Assembly: GCF_000969605.1 (NCBI RefSeq)
Contig: NZ_JZUE01000008.1
Span: 62,001-126,000, forward strand
Origin: Aquincola tertiaricarbonis
GTDB lineage: Bacteria; Pseudomonadota; Gammaproteobacteria; Burkholderiales; Burkholderiaceae_C
DNA length: 64,000 nucleotides
Reading direction: 5' to 3'
Under the pieces are notes generated by a model that saw nothing but the letters and a program-made list of their open reading frames with translations, was not told the origin of the DNA and ran no database searches. This document shows positions 20,381 to 29,246 of the stretch, one piece after another; position 1 is the first letter of the stretch, and every line of letters starts with the position of its first letter. Both the position numbers and the translations under genes were made by a program.

Positions 20381-20456
20381 TGGCAGGCCGGGTGCGTGCA
20401 CCCGCTTGAGGCGTTGTCCGACAAGGCGTAACAGCAGGCCCGGCGACCATCGCCGC

Positions 20457-22097
20457 ATGGCCCTCCTCTACCGACGTTTGCTGTCCGCCGCCACCTTGAG
20501 CGGCGTGTGTTTCCTGCAGGCCTGCGCCGCGCTGCCGCCGATGCCGCCGCGCACCGAGAGCCGGGCGCTGCCCAGCAGCACGCCCAGCGCCCTGGCGCGC
20601 CAGGTGGCGGCCGAGCGCGGCGACGAACGTCCCGCGCTGTCCGGCATCCGGCTGCTGGTGGGTGGCGAGGAAGCGCTCGCCGCCCTGCTCATGCTGGTGG
20701 ACTCGGCCCAGCACACGCTGGACCTGCAGTACTACGCGGTGCTGAACGAGGCCAGCTCGCGCCTGCTGCTGCAGCGCGTGCAGGCCGCGGCCGACCGGGG
20801 CGTGCGGGTGCGGCTGCTGATCGACGACTTCAACACCAGCGGCACCGACGATGCGCTGCTGCGGCTGACGCGGCATGCGCGCATCGAGGTGCGGCTGTAC
20901 AACCCGCTGCCGGCCGGGCGCTTCTCGCTGCCCACGCGGGTGATGGCCTCGCTGCACGACATGGCGCGCATCAACAGCCGCATGCACAACAAGCAGCTGG
21001 TGGCCGACAACGCGCTGGCCGTCACCGGCGGCCGCAACCTGGGCGACGCCTACTTCCTGCAGGGCGCCAAGGCGAACTTCGTGGACCTGGACCTGCTGGT
21101 GGCCGGCCCGGTGGTGCAGCAGCTCTCGGCCACCTTCGACCGCTACTGGGCCAGCGAACTGGCCTATCCGGCCGATGCCATCATCGCGCCCGATGCCGCG
21201 GGCGACGCCCCGCGGCAGCCGCCGGCCAGGCCCACCGAGGCGGCGCCACCGGCGCCACCGGCAGACGACAGCGCCAGCGCACCCGCGCTGCCGCCAGTGG
21301 GCGCCGCGCCGCTGGACGCACCTTCGGGCTTGCAGCCGGAAACGCTGGAGCGTCTGCGCAGCCAGGTGGAGGCGATGCGCAAGGGGCCGCTCAAGCTGCA
21401 ATGGATGCCCGCGCGGCTGTGGGCCGACCGGCCCTCCAAGAGCCAGACGCAGGGCTCGCCGTCGCCCGACGAGATCATGTTCGACGACTTCGCCGGCCTG
21501 ATGCGCTCGGCCCGGCAGCAGGTGTTCCTGGTGACGCCGTACTTCGTGCCCGGGGAGGCCGGCATGAAGCTCATCACCGAGCTGCGCCAGCGCGGCGTGC
21601 GGGTGCGCATCCTCACCGCATCGCTGGCGGGCACCGATGCCCCGGCGGTGCACCTGGGCTACAGCCGCTACCGCGAGGCGCTGCTGGCCCAGGGCGTGGA
21701 GCTGTACGAGCTGCGCGCGGAGCCCGGCGGCCCGCAGCCACCCCGCTTCGGCGGCGTGCACTCGCGCACCAACCTGCATGCCAAGGCCATGCTGGTGGAC
21801 GGCGGCACGGTGGTGGTGGGGTCGATGAACTTCGATCCGCGCTCGGCCAACCTCAACACCGAGATGGGTCTGGTCACGCGCAGCACCGCCTTCGCGGGGC
21901 AGGTGGAAGCGCTGCTCACCGGCATCACCCAGCGCGCCGCCTGGCGCGTGACGCTGGAAGGCAGCGGCGGCCTGGTGTGGAACCACACCGACGACAAGGG
22001 CCAGCCGCTGCGCTTCACCCATGAGCCGGACACCTCCGTGTGGAAGCGCTGGGGCCTGAAGCTGCTGGGCCCGCTGGCGCCGGAGGAGATGCTGTAG
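20457..22097 (+). CDS. Phospholipase D-like lipoprotein (cardiolipin synthase-type)
   Basis: A 546-residue protein with two HKD motifs, HNKQLVAD (about residue 177) and HAKAMLVD (about 441). The PLD superfamily uses these to move phosphatidyl groups or cleave phosphodiesters. I start it at the ATG 20457; the product then has a signal sequence ending in a lipobox FLQAC (Cys22), so it is predicted to be lipidated and periplasm-facing. The 17 upstream codons lack conservation. An Ala/Pro-rich linker (about 245-290) divides the two catalytic halves. It may be a ClsC-like cardiolipin synthase or a phospholipase; the sequence does not settle which. Confidence 0.85.
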   Translation: MALLYRRLLSAATLSGVCFLQACAALPPMPPRTESRALPSSTPSALARQVAAERGDERPALSGIRLLVGGEEALAALLMLVDSAQHTLDLQYYAVLNEASSRLLLQRVQAAADRGVRVRLLIDDFNTSGTDDALLRLTRHARIEVRLYNPLPAGRFSLPTRVMASLHDMARINSRMHNKQLVADNALAVTGGRNLGDAYFLQGAKANFVDLDLLVAGPVVQQLSATFDRYWASELAYPADAIIAPDAAGDAPRQPPARPTEAAPPAPPADDSASAPALPPVGAAPLDAPSGLQPETLERLRSQVEAMRKGPLKLQWMPARLWADRPSKSQTQGSPSPDEIMFDDFAGLMRSARQQVFLVTPYFVPGEAGMKLITELRQRGVRVRILTASLAGTDAPAVHLGYSRYREALLAQGVELYELRAEPGGPQPPRFGGVHSRTNLHAKAMLVDGGTVVVGSMNFDPRSANLNTEMGLVTRSTAFAGQVEALLTGITQRAAWRVTLEGSGGLVWNHTDDKGQPLRFTHEPDTSVWKRWGLKLLGPLAPEEML

Positions 22098-22106
22098 CGC
22101 CGCCGC

Positions 22107-23186
22107 TCAGGTGCGTCGGCGCGCGCCGATGGTGTAGCGGCCGGTGCCGCTGCTGCGGTCGTAGTGGCGCACCTGCACGTAGTAGTCGCCGGGAAGCAGC
22201 GCCTTGCTGATGCGCGGATTCAGTCCGTAGCCGCTGTCGTCGTCCTCGGCGATCAGCGCGGTGGGGCTGCCCGGGCCGAACAGCTTCATGTACACGTCGG
22301 TCGGGCCGCGGGTGTCGATCTCGTACACGCCCTCGGCGTCCACCTTCAGCAGGAACACGTCTTCCTCGCCAGGGCGGCCGATGGACTGCTCGATGCGCGC
22401 GGCGCCCACCGCCAGCGGCAGCGGCTGGGCCACGCCGGGGCTGCTGCGCGGGTACATCTTGGCGCCGGCCACGAACTCCTTGTCCAGGCGCGAGAGCACC
22501 TCGTTGGCCCGCGTGGCCACGCCGTTGAGCGTCCACTCGGCCGGGAAGGCGTACAGCATGATCGACTCGGGATCGAACTCGGTGCCGTTGATCTGGTCGA
22601 CCGAGTACTTGCGGAACACGTTGTGCCGTACCGTGGCCTCGTCCCAGAAGTTGGGCGGGCCGGCCAGCGCGGCGATGACCACCGGCTCGTTCCACCGGAT
22701 GCCGCCCTCGGGGTTGCTGTGCTCATGGCCCAGGCCGATGGCATGGCCGAACTCATGCGCCGCGGTGCCGCCGTCGAGGAAGCCCAGGTTCATCGTGGCC
22801 TGGTTCAGCGGCACGCTGCGGGCATCGGTGCCCACCATGGACCAGGCGCCGTCGTTGGCATCGAAGCTGATGCGGATGTCGGCATTGGGCATGTTGCCGA
22901 ACTCGAACTTCAGGTTGGCCACCGCCTCCCACCAGCCCGCCTCCTCGCGGGCGGTGGCGCGCTGGCTGGCGGTGCCGCCGATGAAGCGCACCTTCAGCGT
23001 GGAGCCGTTGAGCCAGGTGGTGCCGCGCACCGCCACCGCACGGGCGCGGCCGCCGGGGCGGGGCGCGGCCAGCGGCTGCGGGCGCATCAGGTTGCGCGGC
23101 AGCACCCGGTCGTAGCAGCAGCGGGCGGCCGGGCGGAACGGCTGGCCTGTGTCATCGGCTGGGCGGTCGGTCGTCGGATCGGGCAT
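22107..23186 (-). CDS. Metzincin-type zinc metalloprotease with C-terminal PPC domain
   Basis: A 359-residue predicted protease. The zinc motif AAHEFGHAIGLGHEH gives His144, His148 and His154 with Glu145, and a Met-turn SIMLY (Met210) completes the metzincin signature. A matrixin/serralysin-like catalytic domain covers about 50-245. The C-terminal 100 residues resemble a bacterial pre-peptidase C-terminal domain (VFLLKVDAEGVYEIDTRGP, YYVQVRHYDRSSGTGRYTIG). No signal peptide is visible; the first 45 residues are polar and Pro/Arg-rich with a CCYD pair. Secretion would need another route or an undetected start. No inhibitor or transporter gene is adjacent. Confidence 0.85.
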   Translation of the reverse strand: MPDPTTDRPADDTGQPFRPAARCCYDRVLPRNLMRPQPLAAPRPGGRARAVAVRGTTWLNGSTLKVRFIGGTASQRATAREEAGWWEAVANLKFEFGNMPNADIRISFDANDGAWSMVGTDARSVPLNQATMNLGFLDGGTAAHEFGHAIGLGHEHSNPEGGIRWNEPVVIAALAGPPNFWDEATVRHNVFRKYSVDQINGTEFDPESIMLYAFPAEWTLNGVATRANEVLSRLDKEFVAGAKMYPRSSPGVAQPLPLAVGAARIEQSIGRPGEEDVFLLKVDAEGVYEIDTRGPTDVYMKLFGPGSPTALIAEDDDSGYGLNPRISKALLPGDYYVQVRHYDRSSGTGRYTIGARRRT

Positions 23187-23311
23187 GGCAGGCTCCAGTG
23201 AGGTGGCGGTCTGTTGCGTACCTTAGGCATTTCCGCGTTGGCGTGCCACGGTGAGCCTGACAAGCTAGGGACGCGGAGCTAGGGATGCCGGCTGCGGCAT
23301 CATCCGCGGCC

Positions 23312-24061
23312 ATGAAACAGGCCCCCTTCTTGGCGCTGCACCAGGTCAGCCGCCGTTTCGCCAACGGCGTGCAGGCGCTGCAGCAGGTGGACCTGCAGGC
23401 CGCGCGTGGCGAGTTCGTGAGCCTGCTGGGGCCTTCCGGCTGCGGCAAGAGCACCGTGCTGCGACTGCTGGCGGGGCTGGATGCGCCCAGCAGCGGCAGC
23501 GTGCAACGCCCGGCCGACGACGTGGGCTACGTATTCCAGGAGCCCACGCTGATGCCCTGGGCCACCGTGGCCGACAACGTGCGCCTGCCGCTCCGCCTGC
23601 GCCGGGCGCCGCGTGCGCAGGCCGATGCCGCAGTGCGGTCCGCGCTGGCCGCGGTGGGGCTGGACGGCTTTGCGCAGGCCCTGCCGCGGGAGCTGTCCGG
23701 CGGCATGAAGATGCGTGCATCCATCGCCCGGGCGCTGGTCACGCGCCCTTCGCTGCTCCTGCTGGACGAGCCCTTCGCGGCGCTGGACGAGATCACCCGC
23801 TTCAAGCTCAACCAGGACCTGCTGGCGCTGTGGCAGCGCGATGCCTTCACCGCGGTGTTCGTCACCCACAGCGTGTTTGAGGCCGTGTTCCTCAGCCAGC
23901 GCATCGTGGTGATGGGCGCTCGGCCCGGCCGCGTGGTGGCCGAGGTGGTGGTGGACGCGCCCTATCCGCGGCTGCCGGCCTTCCGCAGCAGCCCGGCGTT
24001 CATCGGTTGGTGCGCGGAGGTGTCGCAGGCGATGGAGCAGGCCAGCGAGGCCGCGCTGTGA
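23312..24061 (+). CDS. ABC transporter ATP-binding protein (NitT/TauT type)
   Basis: The ATPase of an importer of the nitrate/sulfonate/taurine class. The product is about 249 residues from the ATG at 23312; an ATG at 23285 would add nine small residues. It has Walker A LLGPSGCGKST (about 39-49), a Q-loop in YVFQEPTLMPW, the signature ELSGGMKMRASIARAL and Walker B LLLLDEPFAALDE. The stop overlaps the permease start by GTGA. With the permease and receptor that follow it makes a complete importer. Confidence 0.93.
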   Translation: MKQAPFLALHQVSRRFANGVQALQQVDLQAARGEFVSLLGPSGCGKSTVLRLLAGLDAPSSGSVQRPADDVGYVFQEPTLMPWATVADNVRLPLRLRRAPRAQADAAVRSALAAVGLDGFAQALPRELSGGMKMRASIARALVTRPSLLLLDEPFAALDEITRFKLNQDLLALWQRDAFTAVFVTHSVFEAVFLSQRIVVMGARPGRVVAEVVVDAPYPRLPAFRSSPAFIGWCAEVSQAMEQASEAAL

Positions 24062-24855
24062 GCGGCCCCCGTGCCGAGGCGCCGTGGCTGCGCTGGGTGG
24101 TGCCCGTCGTCGTGGCCGTGGCCGCGCTGGTGGGCTGGGAGGCCGTGGTGCGCCTTTACCAGCTGCCGCAGTACCTGCTGCCCGGCCCGGTGCTGGTGGG
24201 CAAGACGCTCTGGGCCAACTTCGGCTCGCTCATGGGCAGCTGGTGGTTCACGGTGAAGATCACCTTCGGCGCGCTGGCGCTGGCCATCGTGGGTGGGGTG
24301 CTGCTGGGCGGGCTGTTCGCGGTCTCGCGCTGGGTGGAGCTGAGCCTGTTCCCCTTCGCGGTGGTGCTCCAGGTGACCCCCATCGTGGCCATCGCGCCGC
24401 TGATCCTGATCTTCATCGACAGCACCACCGCAGCGCTGCTGCTGTGCGCCTGGATCGTGGCCTTCTTTCCCATCCTGGCCAACACGGTGGTGGGCCTGCG
24501 CAGCGCCGATGCGCGGCTGCGCGACCTGTTCCGCCTGTATCGCGCCACCCGCTGGCAGACGCTGGTGCACCTGCTGGTGCCTTCGGCGATGCCGTACTTC
24601 ATGGCCGGGCTGCGGGTGGCGGCGGGGCTGTCGCTCATCGGCGCGGTGGTGGCCGAGTTCACGGCCGGCGCCGCCGGCCGCGAGACGGGCCTGGCCTCGC
24701 GCATCCTGGAAGCCAGCTTCCGCACCGAGATGCCAAAGATGTTCGCCGCGCTGGTGCTTGTGTCGCTCACCGGCATCGCGCTGTACGGGCTGATGCTGCT
24801 GCTGTCGCACTGGCTGCTGGGGCGTTGGCATGACAGCGAAAGGGTGGCCGACTAG
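24058..24855 (+). CDS. ABC transporter permease (NitT/TauT type)
   Basis: A membrane component of 265 residues with six predicted transmembrane segments of the binding-protein-dependent transport (BPD_transp_1) type. Translation begins at a GTG (24058) overlapping the ATPase stop. The EAA-like loop that docks the ATPase reads RLYRATRWQTLVHLLVPSAMPYFMAGLRVA (about 160-190). Further conserved parts are TPIVAIAPLILIF and SLIGAVVAEF. It is the partner of the ATPase upstream and the receptor downstream. Confidence 0.93.
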   Translation: MSGPRAEAPWLRWVVPVVVAVAALVGWEAVVRLYQLPQYLLPGPVLVGKTLWANFGSLMGSWWFTVKITFGALALAIVGGVLLGGLFAVSRWVELSLFPFAVVLQVTPIVAIAPLILIFIDSTTAALLLCAWIVAFFPILANTVVGLRSADARLRDLFRLYRATRWQTLVHLLVPSAMPYFMAGLRVAAGLSLIGAVVAEFTAGAAGRETGLASRILEASFRTEMPKMFAALVLVSLTGIALYGLMLLLSHWLLGRWHDSERVAD

Positions 24856-24921
24856 CCCTGCTGTTACCGGTTGGCACACCGCTCGCTATAGTCCGCCCAC
24901 CCCTTCAGCCGCCGTCCGACC

Positions 24922-25932
24922 ATGCCCTACCGCGCCCTTGCCCTTGCCGTCCTCACCGTCAGCGCACTGGGCGCGCAGGCGCAGACCAAGGTGGTGTTCG
25001 CCACCAACTGGAAGGCCCAGGCTGCGCACGGCGGCTTCTACCAGGCGCTGGCCGACGGCACCTACAAGCGCATGGGCCTGGACGTGGAGATCCGCCAGGG
25101 CGGCCCGCAGGTGAACAACCGGCCGCTGCTGCCGGCCGGCAAGATCGACTTCCTGATGACCGGCAACCTGCTGCACAGCTTCGACAACGTGAAGAACGGC
25201 GTGCCGGTGATCGTGGTGGCGTCCATGTTCCAGAAGGACCCGCAGGCCTTGTTCGCCCACCCGGACCAGGGCTACAAGCAGTTTGCCGACCTGAAGAACG
25301 CGCCCACCGCCTTCATCGCCAAGGATGCGCAGTTCTCGTGGTGGAGCTGGCTCAAGGCCGACTACGGCTTCAAGGACGAGAACCTCAAGCCCTACAACTA
25401 CAACCTGGCGCCCTTCCTGTCGGACAAGAAGAGCATCCAGCAGGGCTACGCGGTGGAGGAGCCGATCTCCATCGAGAAGCAGGGCGGCTTCAAGCCGCTG
25501 ACCTTCCTGCTGGCCGACCACGGCTACAGCACCTACTCCACCACCATCGAGGCCCGCACCGAGATGGTCAAGAACGACCCGGATCTCATCCGCAGCTTCG
25601 TCAATGCGTCGGCCATGGGCTGGGTGAGCTACCTGTACGGCGACCGCCGCCGCGCGGATGCGCTGATCAAGCGCGACAACCCCGAGATGACCGACGAGAT
25701 GCTGGACAAGTCGGTCGCGCTGATGAAGAGCCTGGGCATCGTCGATTCCGGCGACGCCACCACGCTGGGCATCGGCGCCATGAAGCCGGAGCGGGTGAAG
25801 GACTTCTACGACAAGATGGTCAAGGCCGGCCTGTACAAGCCTGGCGAGGTCGACCTGAGCAAGGTCGCCACGATGCAATTCGTGAACAAGGGCGTGGGGC
25901 TGGACCTGAAGAAGCAGCTCGGCGGCAAGTAA
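24922..25932 (+). CDS. ABC transporter substrate-binding protein (NMT1/THI5-like)
   Basis: A 336-residue periplasmic receptor of the SsuA/THI5/NMT1 group. The signal peptide (about 1-20) ends GAQAQ. The mature protein starts TKVVFATNWKAQAAHGGFYQALADG, the typical first strand and ligand loop of receptors for sulfonates, pyrimidines or riboflavin. It lies 66 bp after the permease. No TPP or FMN riboswitch is visible upstream of the operon, so a vitamin substrate is not supported. Many Trp and Asn near the pocket (FSWWSWLKADYGF) suggest a ring-containing ligand, but this is only a guess. Confidence 0.9.
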   Translation: MPYRALALAVLTVSALGAQAQTKVVFATNWKAQAAHGGFYQALADGTYKRMGLDVEIRQGGPQVNNRPLLPAGKIDFLMTGNLLHSFDNVKNGVPVIVVASMFQKDPQALFAHPDQGYKQFADLKNAPTAFIAKDAQFSWWSWLKADYGFKDENLKPYNYNLAPFLSDKKSIQQGYAVEEPISIEKQGGFKPLTFLLADHGYSTYSTTIEARTEMVKNDPDLIRSFVNASAMGWVSYLYGDRRRADALIKRDNPEMTDEMLDKSVALMKSLGIVDSGDATTLGIGAMKPERVKDFYDKMVKAGLYKPGEVDLSKVATMQFVNKGVGLDLKKQLGGK

Positions 25933-25954
25933 GCTCGGGTTTCCCCCAATCACC

Positions 25955-25977
25955 AGGGCCGGCTGCATGCCGGCCTT
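25955..25977 (+). terminator. Hairpin after the ABC receptor gene
   Basis: A 9-bp stem (AGGGCCGGC with GCCGGCCTT, one G-T pair) around TGCAT, 22 bp after the receptor stop. It includes the first possible start of the next gene (25967), so it could both end the ABC transcript and limit translation of the phosphatase. Confidence 0.45.
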
Positions 25978-26659
25978 GTCATTGCTGCCCTGGCCGATGT
26001 ACTTGTTCTGGCACACCGTCACCCGCTTCGGCGAAGCCCAACTCCTGCTGCCGGCACTGCTGGCCGTCACCGCCTGGCTGGCCCTGCGCGCCGGTGCCGC
26101 CCGCGTGGCGCTGGTGTGGCTGGGCACCACCGCCGTGGCCGCGCTGCTCACCACCGCCAGCAAGGTGGCCTTCATCGGCTACGGCGTGGGCTACGCGCCG
26201 CTGGATTTCACCGGCATCTCCGGCCACGCGATGTTCTCCGCCGCCATCCTGCCGCTGCTGGCGCGCGAGACGGTGGGCGCATCGCATCCGCGCTGGCATG
26301 CGCCGGCGGTACTGGCCGGGCTGGCGCTGGCTGCGCTGGTGGCGGTGTCACGGGTCAAGGTGCATGCCCATTCGCCGTCGGAATGCTGGGTCGGCTTCGG
26401 CCTGGGCGCCGCTTCCAGCCTGCTGGCGCTGCGCGCGGCCGAGCTGCCCCAGGCCAGCGCGCCGAAGAAGCTGGTGCTCATCGTGGGCGTGTGGCTGGCG
26501 GTGGCTGTGGCGGGCGCGCCGCCCTCGCGCACGCATGATTGGGTGACGCAGCTGTCGGTGCAGCTGGCTGGCCGCAGCCAGCCCTATACCCGCGCGCAGA
26601 TGCACCGCGAATGGCAGCAGCAGCAGCAGCGGCTCAACGGCCGCGTGGTGGCGCCATAG
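25967..26659 (+). CDS. PAP2-family membrane phosphatase
   Basis: A 230-residue membrane protein with about five hydrophobic segments and phosphatidic-acid-phosphatase type 2 motifs. The central motif reads GISGHAMFSA (about 84-93) and the third motif SRVKVHAHSPSE (about 129-140). The usual final Asp of motif 3 is Glu and the first motif is weak. It probably removes phosphate from a lipid phosphate or undecaprenyl pyrophosphate. The start is uncertain: ATG 25967 lies inside a hairpin, and ATG 25997 (MYLFWHTVTRF) is an alternative. The 3' end overlaps the convergent hydrolase gene by 26 bp. Confidence 0.8.
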   Translation: MPALSLLPWPMYLFWHTVTRFGEAQLLLPALLAVTAWLALRAGAARVALVWLGTTAVAALLTTASKVAFIGYGVGYAPLDFTGISGHAMFSAAILPLLARETVGASHPRWHAPAVLAGLALAALVAVSRVKVHAHSPSECWVGFGLGAASSLLALRAAELPQASAPKKLVLIVGVWLAVAVAGAPPSRTHDWVTQLSVQLAGRSQPYTRAQMHREWQQQQQRLNGRVVAP

Positions 26660-27476
26660 CGTCGCGCAGCGCGGCTTCGTAGGCTTCGAAGCGCTGCAGG
26701 TCGCCATGGCCGGCACCGGCCACGCGGTGCAGCCGCACGCCGGGCAGCGTGCGCGCCAGCGCCTCGCTGTGGGCCAGCGGGATCAACGTGTCGCGATCCC
26801 CATGCACCAGGTCGATGGGCAGCGCCGTGCCTGCCAGCGCCTGCAATGCGGCATCGGTGCGCAGCGGGTAGCGCAGCAGTGGCGCGGGCACGAAGGGGTA
26901 CTGCTCGGCCGCCATCTGCACCATGCTGCGGTAGGGCGAGACCAGCAGCAGCGCCTGCGGTCGCTGCGCCGGCGGCAGCTCGGCTGCCAGCCGGGCCGCC
27001 AGTCCGGTGCCCAGCGAGCGGCCGAGGAACACCACATGCCGGCCCGCGTACTGCGGCGCCACCCGGGCCCAGGCGGCCTGCACGTCGGCCAGCAGCTGCT
27101 GCTCGCTCTCGATGCGGCCGGTGCTCTTGCCATAGCCACGGTAGTCCAGCATGAACAGGTCCATGCCCAGCGCGCGGTAGAAGTCGAGGTTGACGAACCA
27201 GCGCTCCAGGTTGCCTGCGTTGCCATGCAGGAAGAACACCACGCCGCGTGCACCGGGGCGCCGCAGGTGCAGCGCATTCAGCCGCGCGCCGGGCACGTCG
27301 ATGAACACCTCGTGCACGTCGGCCGGCAGGTCGAAGCGGTGGTCGGCGGCCAGCGGCACCGGATGGAAGATCAGCGTCTCCTGCTTCCACCACAGCGCCC
27401 CCAGCATCAAGGCATAGGCCGCCAGGGCCACCACCAGCAGGGCGGCCAGCGCCTTCCAGGCCAGGCGCCGCATCAT
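26634..27476 (-). CDS. Alpha/beta hydrolase (BEM46-like), membrane anchored
   Basis: A 280-residue hydrolase. One N-terminal transmembrane segment (about 4-28) anchors it, with the catalytic domain probably outside the inner membrane. The motifs are FFLHGNAGNLERW for the oxyanion loop, LDYRGYGKSTG, the nucleophile elbow LGRSLGTGLAA, LVHGDRDTLIPL with the acidic residue, and GAGHGDL with the catalytic His. I choose the start at 27476, which overlaps the NnrU stop (ATGA); the frame extends further upstream without conservation. The substrate is unknown. It is part of a two-gene unit with NnrU. Confidence 0.87.
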   Translation of the reverse strand: MMRRLAWKALAALLVVALAAYALMLGALWWKQETLIFHPVPLAADHRFDLPADVHEVFIDVPGARLNALHLRRPGARGVVFFLHGNAGNLERWFVNLDFYRALGMDLFMLDYRGYGKSTGRIESEQQLLADVQAAWARVAPQYAGRHVVFLGRSLGTGLAARLAAELPPAQRPQALLLVSPYRSMVQMAAEQYPFVPAPLLRYPLRTDAALQALAGTALPIDLVHGDRDTLIPLAHSEALARTLPGVRLHRVAGAGHGDLQRFEAYEAALRDAMAPPRGR

Positions 27477-28051
27477 CCCAGCGGGGATACGCCGATGAGC
27501 CAGCTGTGCAGCCAGAACACGAACAGCAGCCACACGCCCACGCCGGCCACCAGCGTGATGACGGTGCCGCGCAGCGTGCCGGGCGGGTACACCGTGCCCT
27601 CGCGCCGGTCACGCCGGCGCGAGACGGCATACAGCACGATGGCCCACACCAGGAAGCTGCCGAACAGCACCACGTCGGCCAGCATGCCGTTGGCCAGCAG
27701 GTGGGCGAAGGCCCATACCTTCACGCCCAGCACCATCGGATGGTGCAGCGCGGCCTTGATGTGGTTGCGCGGGCTGTCGGAAGCGGCCAGCAGCACGAAG
27801 GCGATCAGCGTGAGCAGCAGTGCCGCATGCCGCATGCCACGCGGCGGCTGCCACAGCAGCACCGGGTCCAGCCGCGCCTGGCCGTAGCCCCACACGATGA
27901 GCACCAGCCCGGCCAGCGACACCAGCGAATACAACCCCTTCCAGCGCCGCAGCCCGTGCGCGGCGATCTGCCGCTGGCGAAAGCCTTCGGCAAAGATGCG
28001 CGTGGCATGGGGGCCGAGGAACAACAACAGTCCGGCGATCAAGGCGGTCAT
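27473..28051 (-). CDS. NnrU family membrane protein
   Basis: A 192-residue integral membrane protein of the NnrU family, first noted in denitrifiers and related to methyltransferase-type membrane proteins. Five or six hydrophobic segments are seen. Conserved polar points include the LGPHATRIFAEGFRQ start, GLYSLVSLAGL, the HPMVLGVKVWAFAHLLANG segment and LFGSFLVWAIV. The exact function is unknown. It is translationally coupled to the downstream hydrolase and diverges from a MaoC gene. No denitrification genes are in the window. Confidence 0.9.
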   Translation of the reverse strand: MTALIAGLLLFLGPHATRIFAEGFRQRQIAAHGLRRWKGLYSLVSLAGLVLIVWGYGQARLDPVLLWQPPRGMRHAALLLTLIAFVLLAASDSPRNHIKAALHHPMVLGVKVWAFAHLLANGMLADVVLFGSFLVWAIVLYAVSRRRDRREGTVYPPGTLRGTVITLVAGVGVWLLFVFWLHSWLIGVSPLG

Positions 28052-28077
28052 GGCGATGGCGCTGTGCGCGATGGCGG

Positions 28078-28091
28078 GAATGCCGGCATTC
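28078..28091. promoter_or_regulatory. 14-bp palindrome in nnrU-maoC divergent region
   Basis: GAATGCCGGCATTC is a perfect palindrome in the 73-bp gap between divergent nnrU and the MaoC gene. It may be an operator, but no regulator gene is adjacent. Confidence 0.3.
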
Positions 28092-28124
28092 TCACCCTCC
28101 AGCCATCACGAACGAGGAGGTGAG

Positions 28125-28613
28125 ATGAGCGAGGCCCAAGCCGGCGCCGTGCCGGCAGACAAGCGCTTTTACTGGGAGGACTTTCCGGTGGGCAGCGTGC
28201 GCGAGTTCGGCGCCAAGCGCGTCACGCGCGAGGAGATCATCCGCTTTGCCGGCGAATTCGATCCGCAGCCTTTCCACCTGAGCGACGAAGGCGCTGCCCG
28301 CTCGTTGTTCGGCCGCCTGTGCGCCAGCGGGTGGCACACCTGCGCGATGGTCATGCGCATGATGTGCGACGAATACGTGCTGGACAGCAGCAGCCTGGGC
28401 TCGCCGGGCATCGAGAACCTGCGCTGGCTGAAGCCGGTGTACGTGGACGATGTGCTCAGCGTGCGCCTGGAGGTGCTGGAGGCCCGGCCCATGGCCAGCA
28501 AGCCGCAGGTGGGCCTGGTGCGTTCACGCTGGCAGGCCAGCAACCAGCACGGCGAGCCGGTGCTGACCATGGAGGGCTGGGCCATGTTCGGCCGTCGCCC
28601 GGGCGCGGCCTAG
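28125..28613 (+). CDS. MaoC family (hot-dog fold) dehydratase-like protein
   Basis: A 162-residue protein of the MaoC-like/R-specific enoyl-CoA hydratase group. The start at 28125 has a strong GAGGAGG ribosome-binding site. Family features are the FYWEDFPVGSVREFGAKRVT beginning, the catalytic region IIRFAGEFDPQPFHLSDEGA (Asp and His pair), and LCASGWHTCAM. It may hydrate a CoA thioester, but the single hot-dog domain could also be a thioesterase-like fold. It overlaps the convergent downstream gene by 4 bp. Confidence 0.88.
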   Translation: MSEAQAGAVPADKRFYWEDFPVGSVREFGAKRVTREEIIRFAGEFDPQPFHLSDEGAARSLFGRLCASGWHTCAMVMRMMCDEYVLDSSSLGSPGIENLRWLKPVYVDDVLSVRLEVLEARPMASKPQVGLVRSRWQASNQHGEPVLTMEGWAMFGRRPGAA

Positions 28614-29119
28614 AAACGCGAACGTTCGGCCAGCGCCACGCTGCCGCCGGGCAGGCCGCGCTCGAGGCGGTCTTCCAGCTCGCCCAGCGTGGCCGCGATC
28701 GCATTGGCGTTCTGCTCGAAGGCCAGGCGCTGGCGGTCTTCCAGCTGCTCCATGCGCTGCACCAGGGCGCTGCGCGTCTGCTCGTGGGATTGGGCGAGGC
28801 GCAGGGTCTCGGCGGCGATGAAGCTGCGCAGCTCGGTGAAGCGCGAGGCCTCGGCGGTGTCGGCCAGGGCACGCTGGGCCTGCAGGTCCTTGTTCAGCCG
28901 GCGCTGCTCCATCAGCAGCGTGGCCTGCAGCGAGATGGCCCAGACCACGAACACCACGCTCAGCACGGCCACCAGGCCCAGCATGATCAGGCCCAGCGGC
29001 GCTTCCACGGTGGTGAAGCCCAGGTAGAGCGGCGTGGGCGTGGCAAACGCCGACCAGTTCAGCAGCGCAAAGCCGGCGGTGAGCACCAGCACGGCAAGCA
29101 CGAGCAATGTGCGACTCAT
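28610..29119 (-). CDS. LapA-like two-helix membrane protein
   Basis: A 169-residue protein with two transmembrane helices (about 4-24 and 42-63), followed by a cytoplasmic coiled-coil-prone tail rich in Gln, Glu, Arg and Ala. The first half resembles the LapA/DUF1049 group, with the pattern NWSAF-PLYLGFTTVEAPLGLIMLGL. The frame extends 60 codons upstream, but that part covers the riboswitch promoter region; the start at 29119 with an AGGAGAAACCC site is clearly better. The function is not known. LapA relatives help regulate lipopolysaccharide assembly, but this copy lacks a LapB neighbour. Confidence 0.75.
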   Translation of the reverse strand: MSRTLLVLAVLVLTAGFALLNWSAFATPTPLYLGFTTVEAPLGLIMLGLVAVLSVVFVVWAISLQATLLMEQRRLNKDLQAQRALADTAEASRFTELRSFIAAETLRLAQSHEQTRSALVQRMEQLEDRQRLAFEQNANAIAATLGELEDRLERGLPGGSVALAERSRF

Positions 29120-29246
29120 GGGTTTCTCCTTGTTCGATCCGGCACCGCGACGCGGCAGCCCGGGCGCCGAGTGTCGCCGCTGGCGCAACCCATGGGCTGT
29201 CGGACAACACCCCGTCACATCCTCTGCGGCTAAACTCGGCCGCAGA

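Noticed and set aside
23187-23311. TPP or FMN riboswitch before the ABC transporter
   Set aside because: I looked for the CTGAGA core of TPP and the conserved FMN motif and found neither. The THI5-like receptor alone does not prove a thiamine role.
25967-25997. Starting the PAP2 gene at the second Met (25997)
   Set aside because: It is possible because the first ATG is in a hairpin, but neither start has a good ribosome-binding site. I kept the first and noted the doubt.
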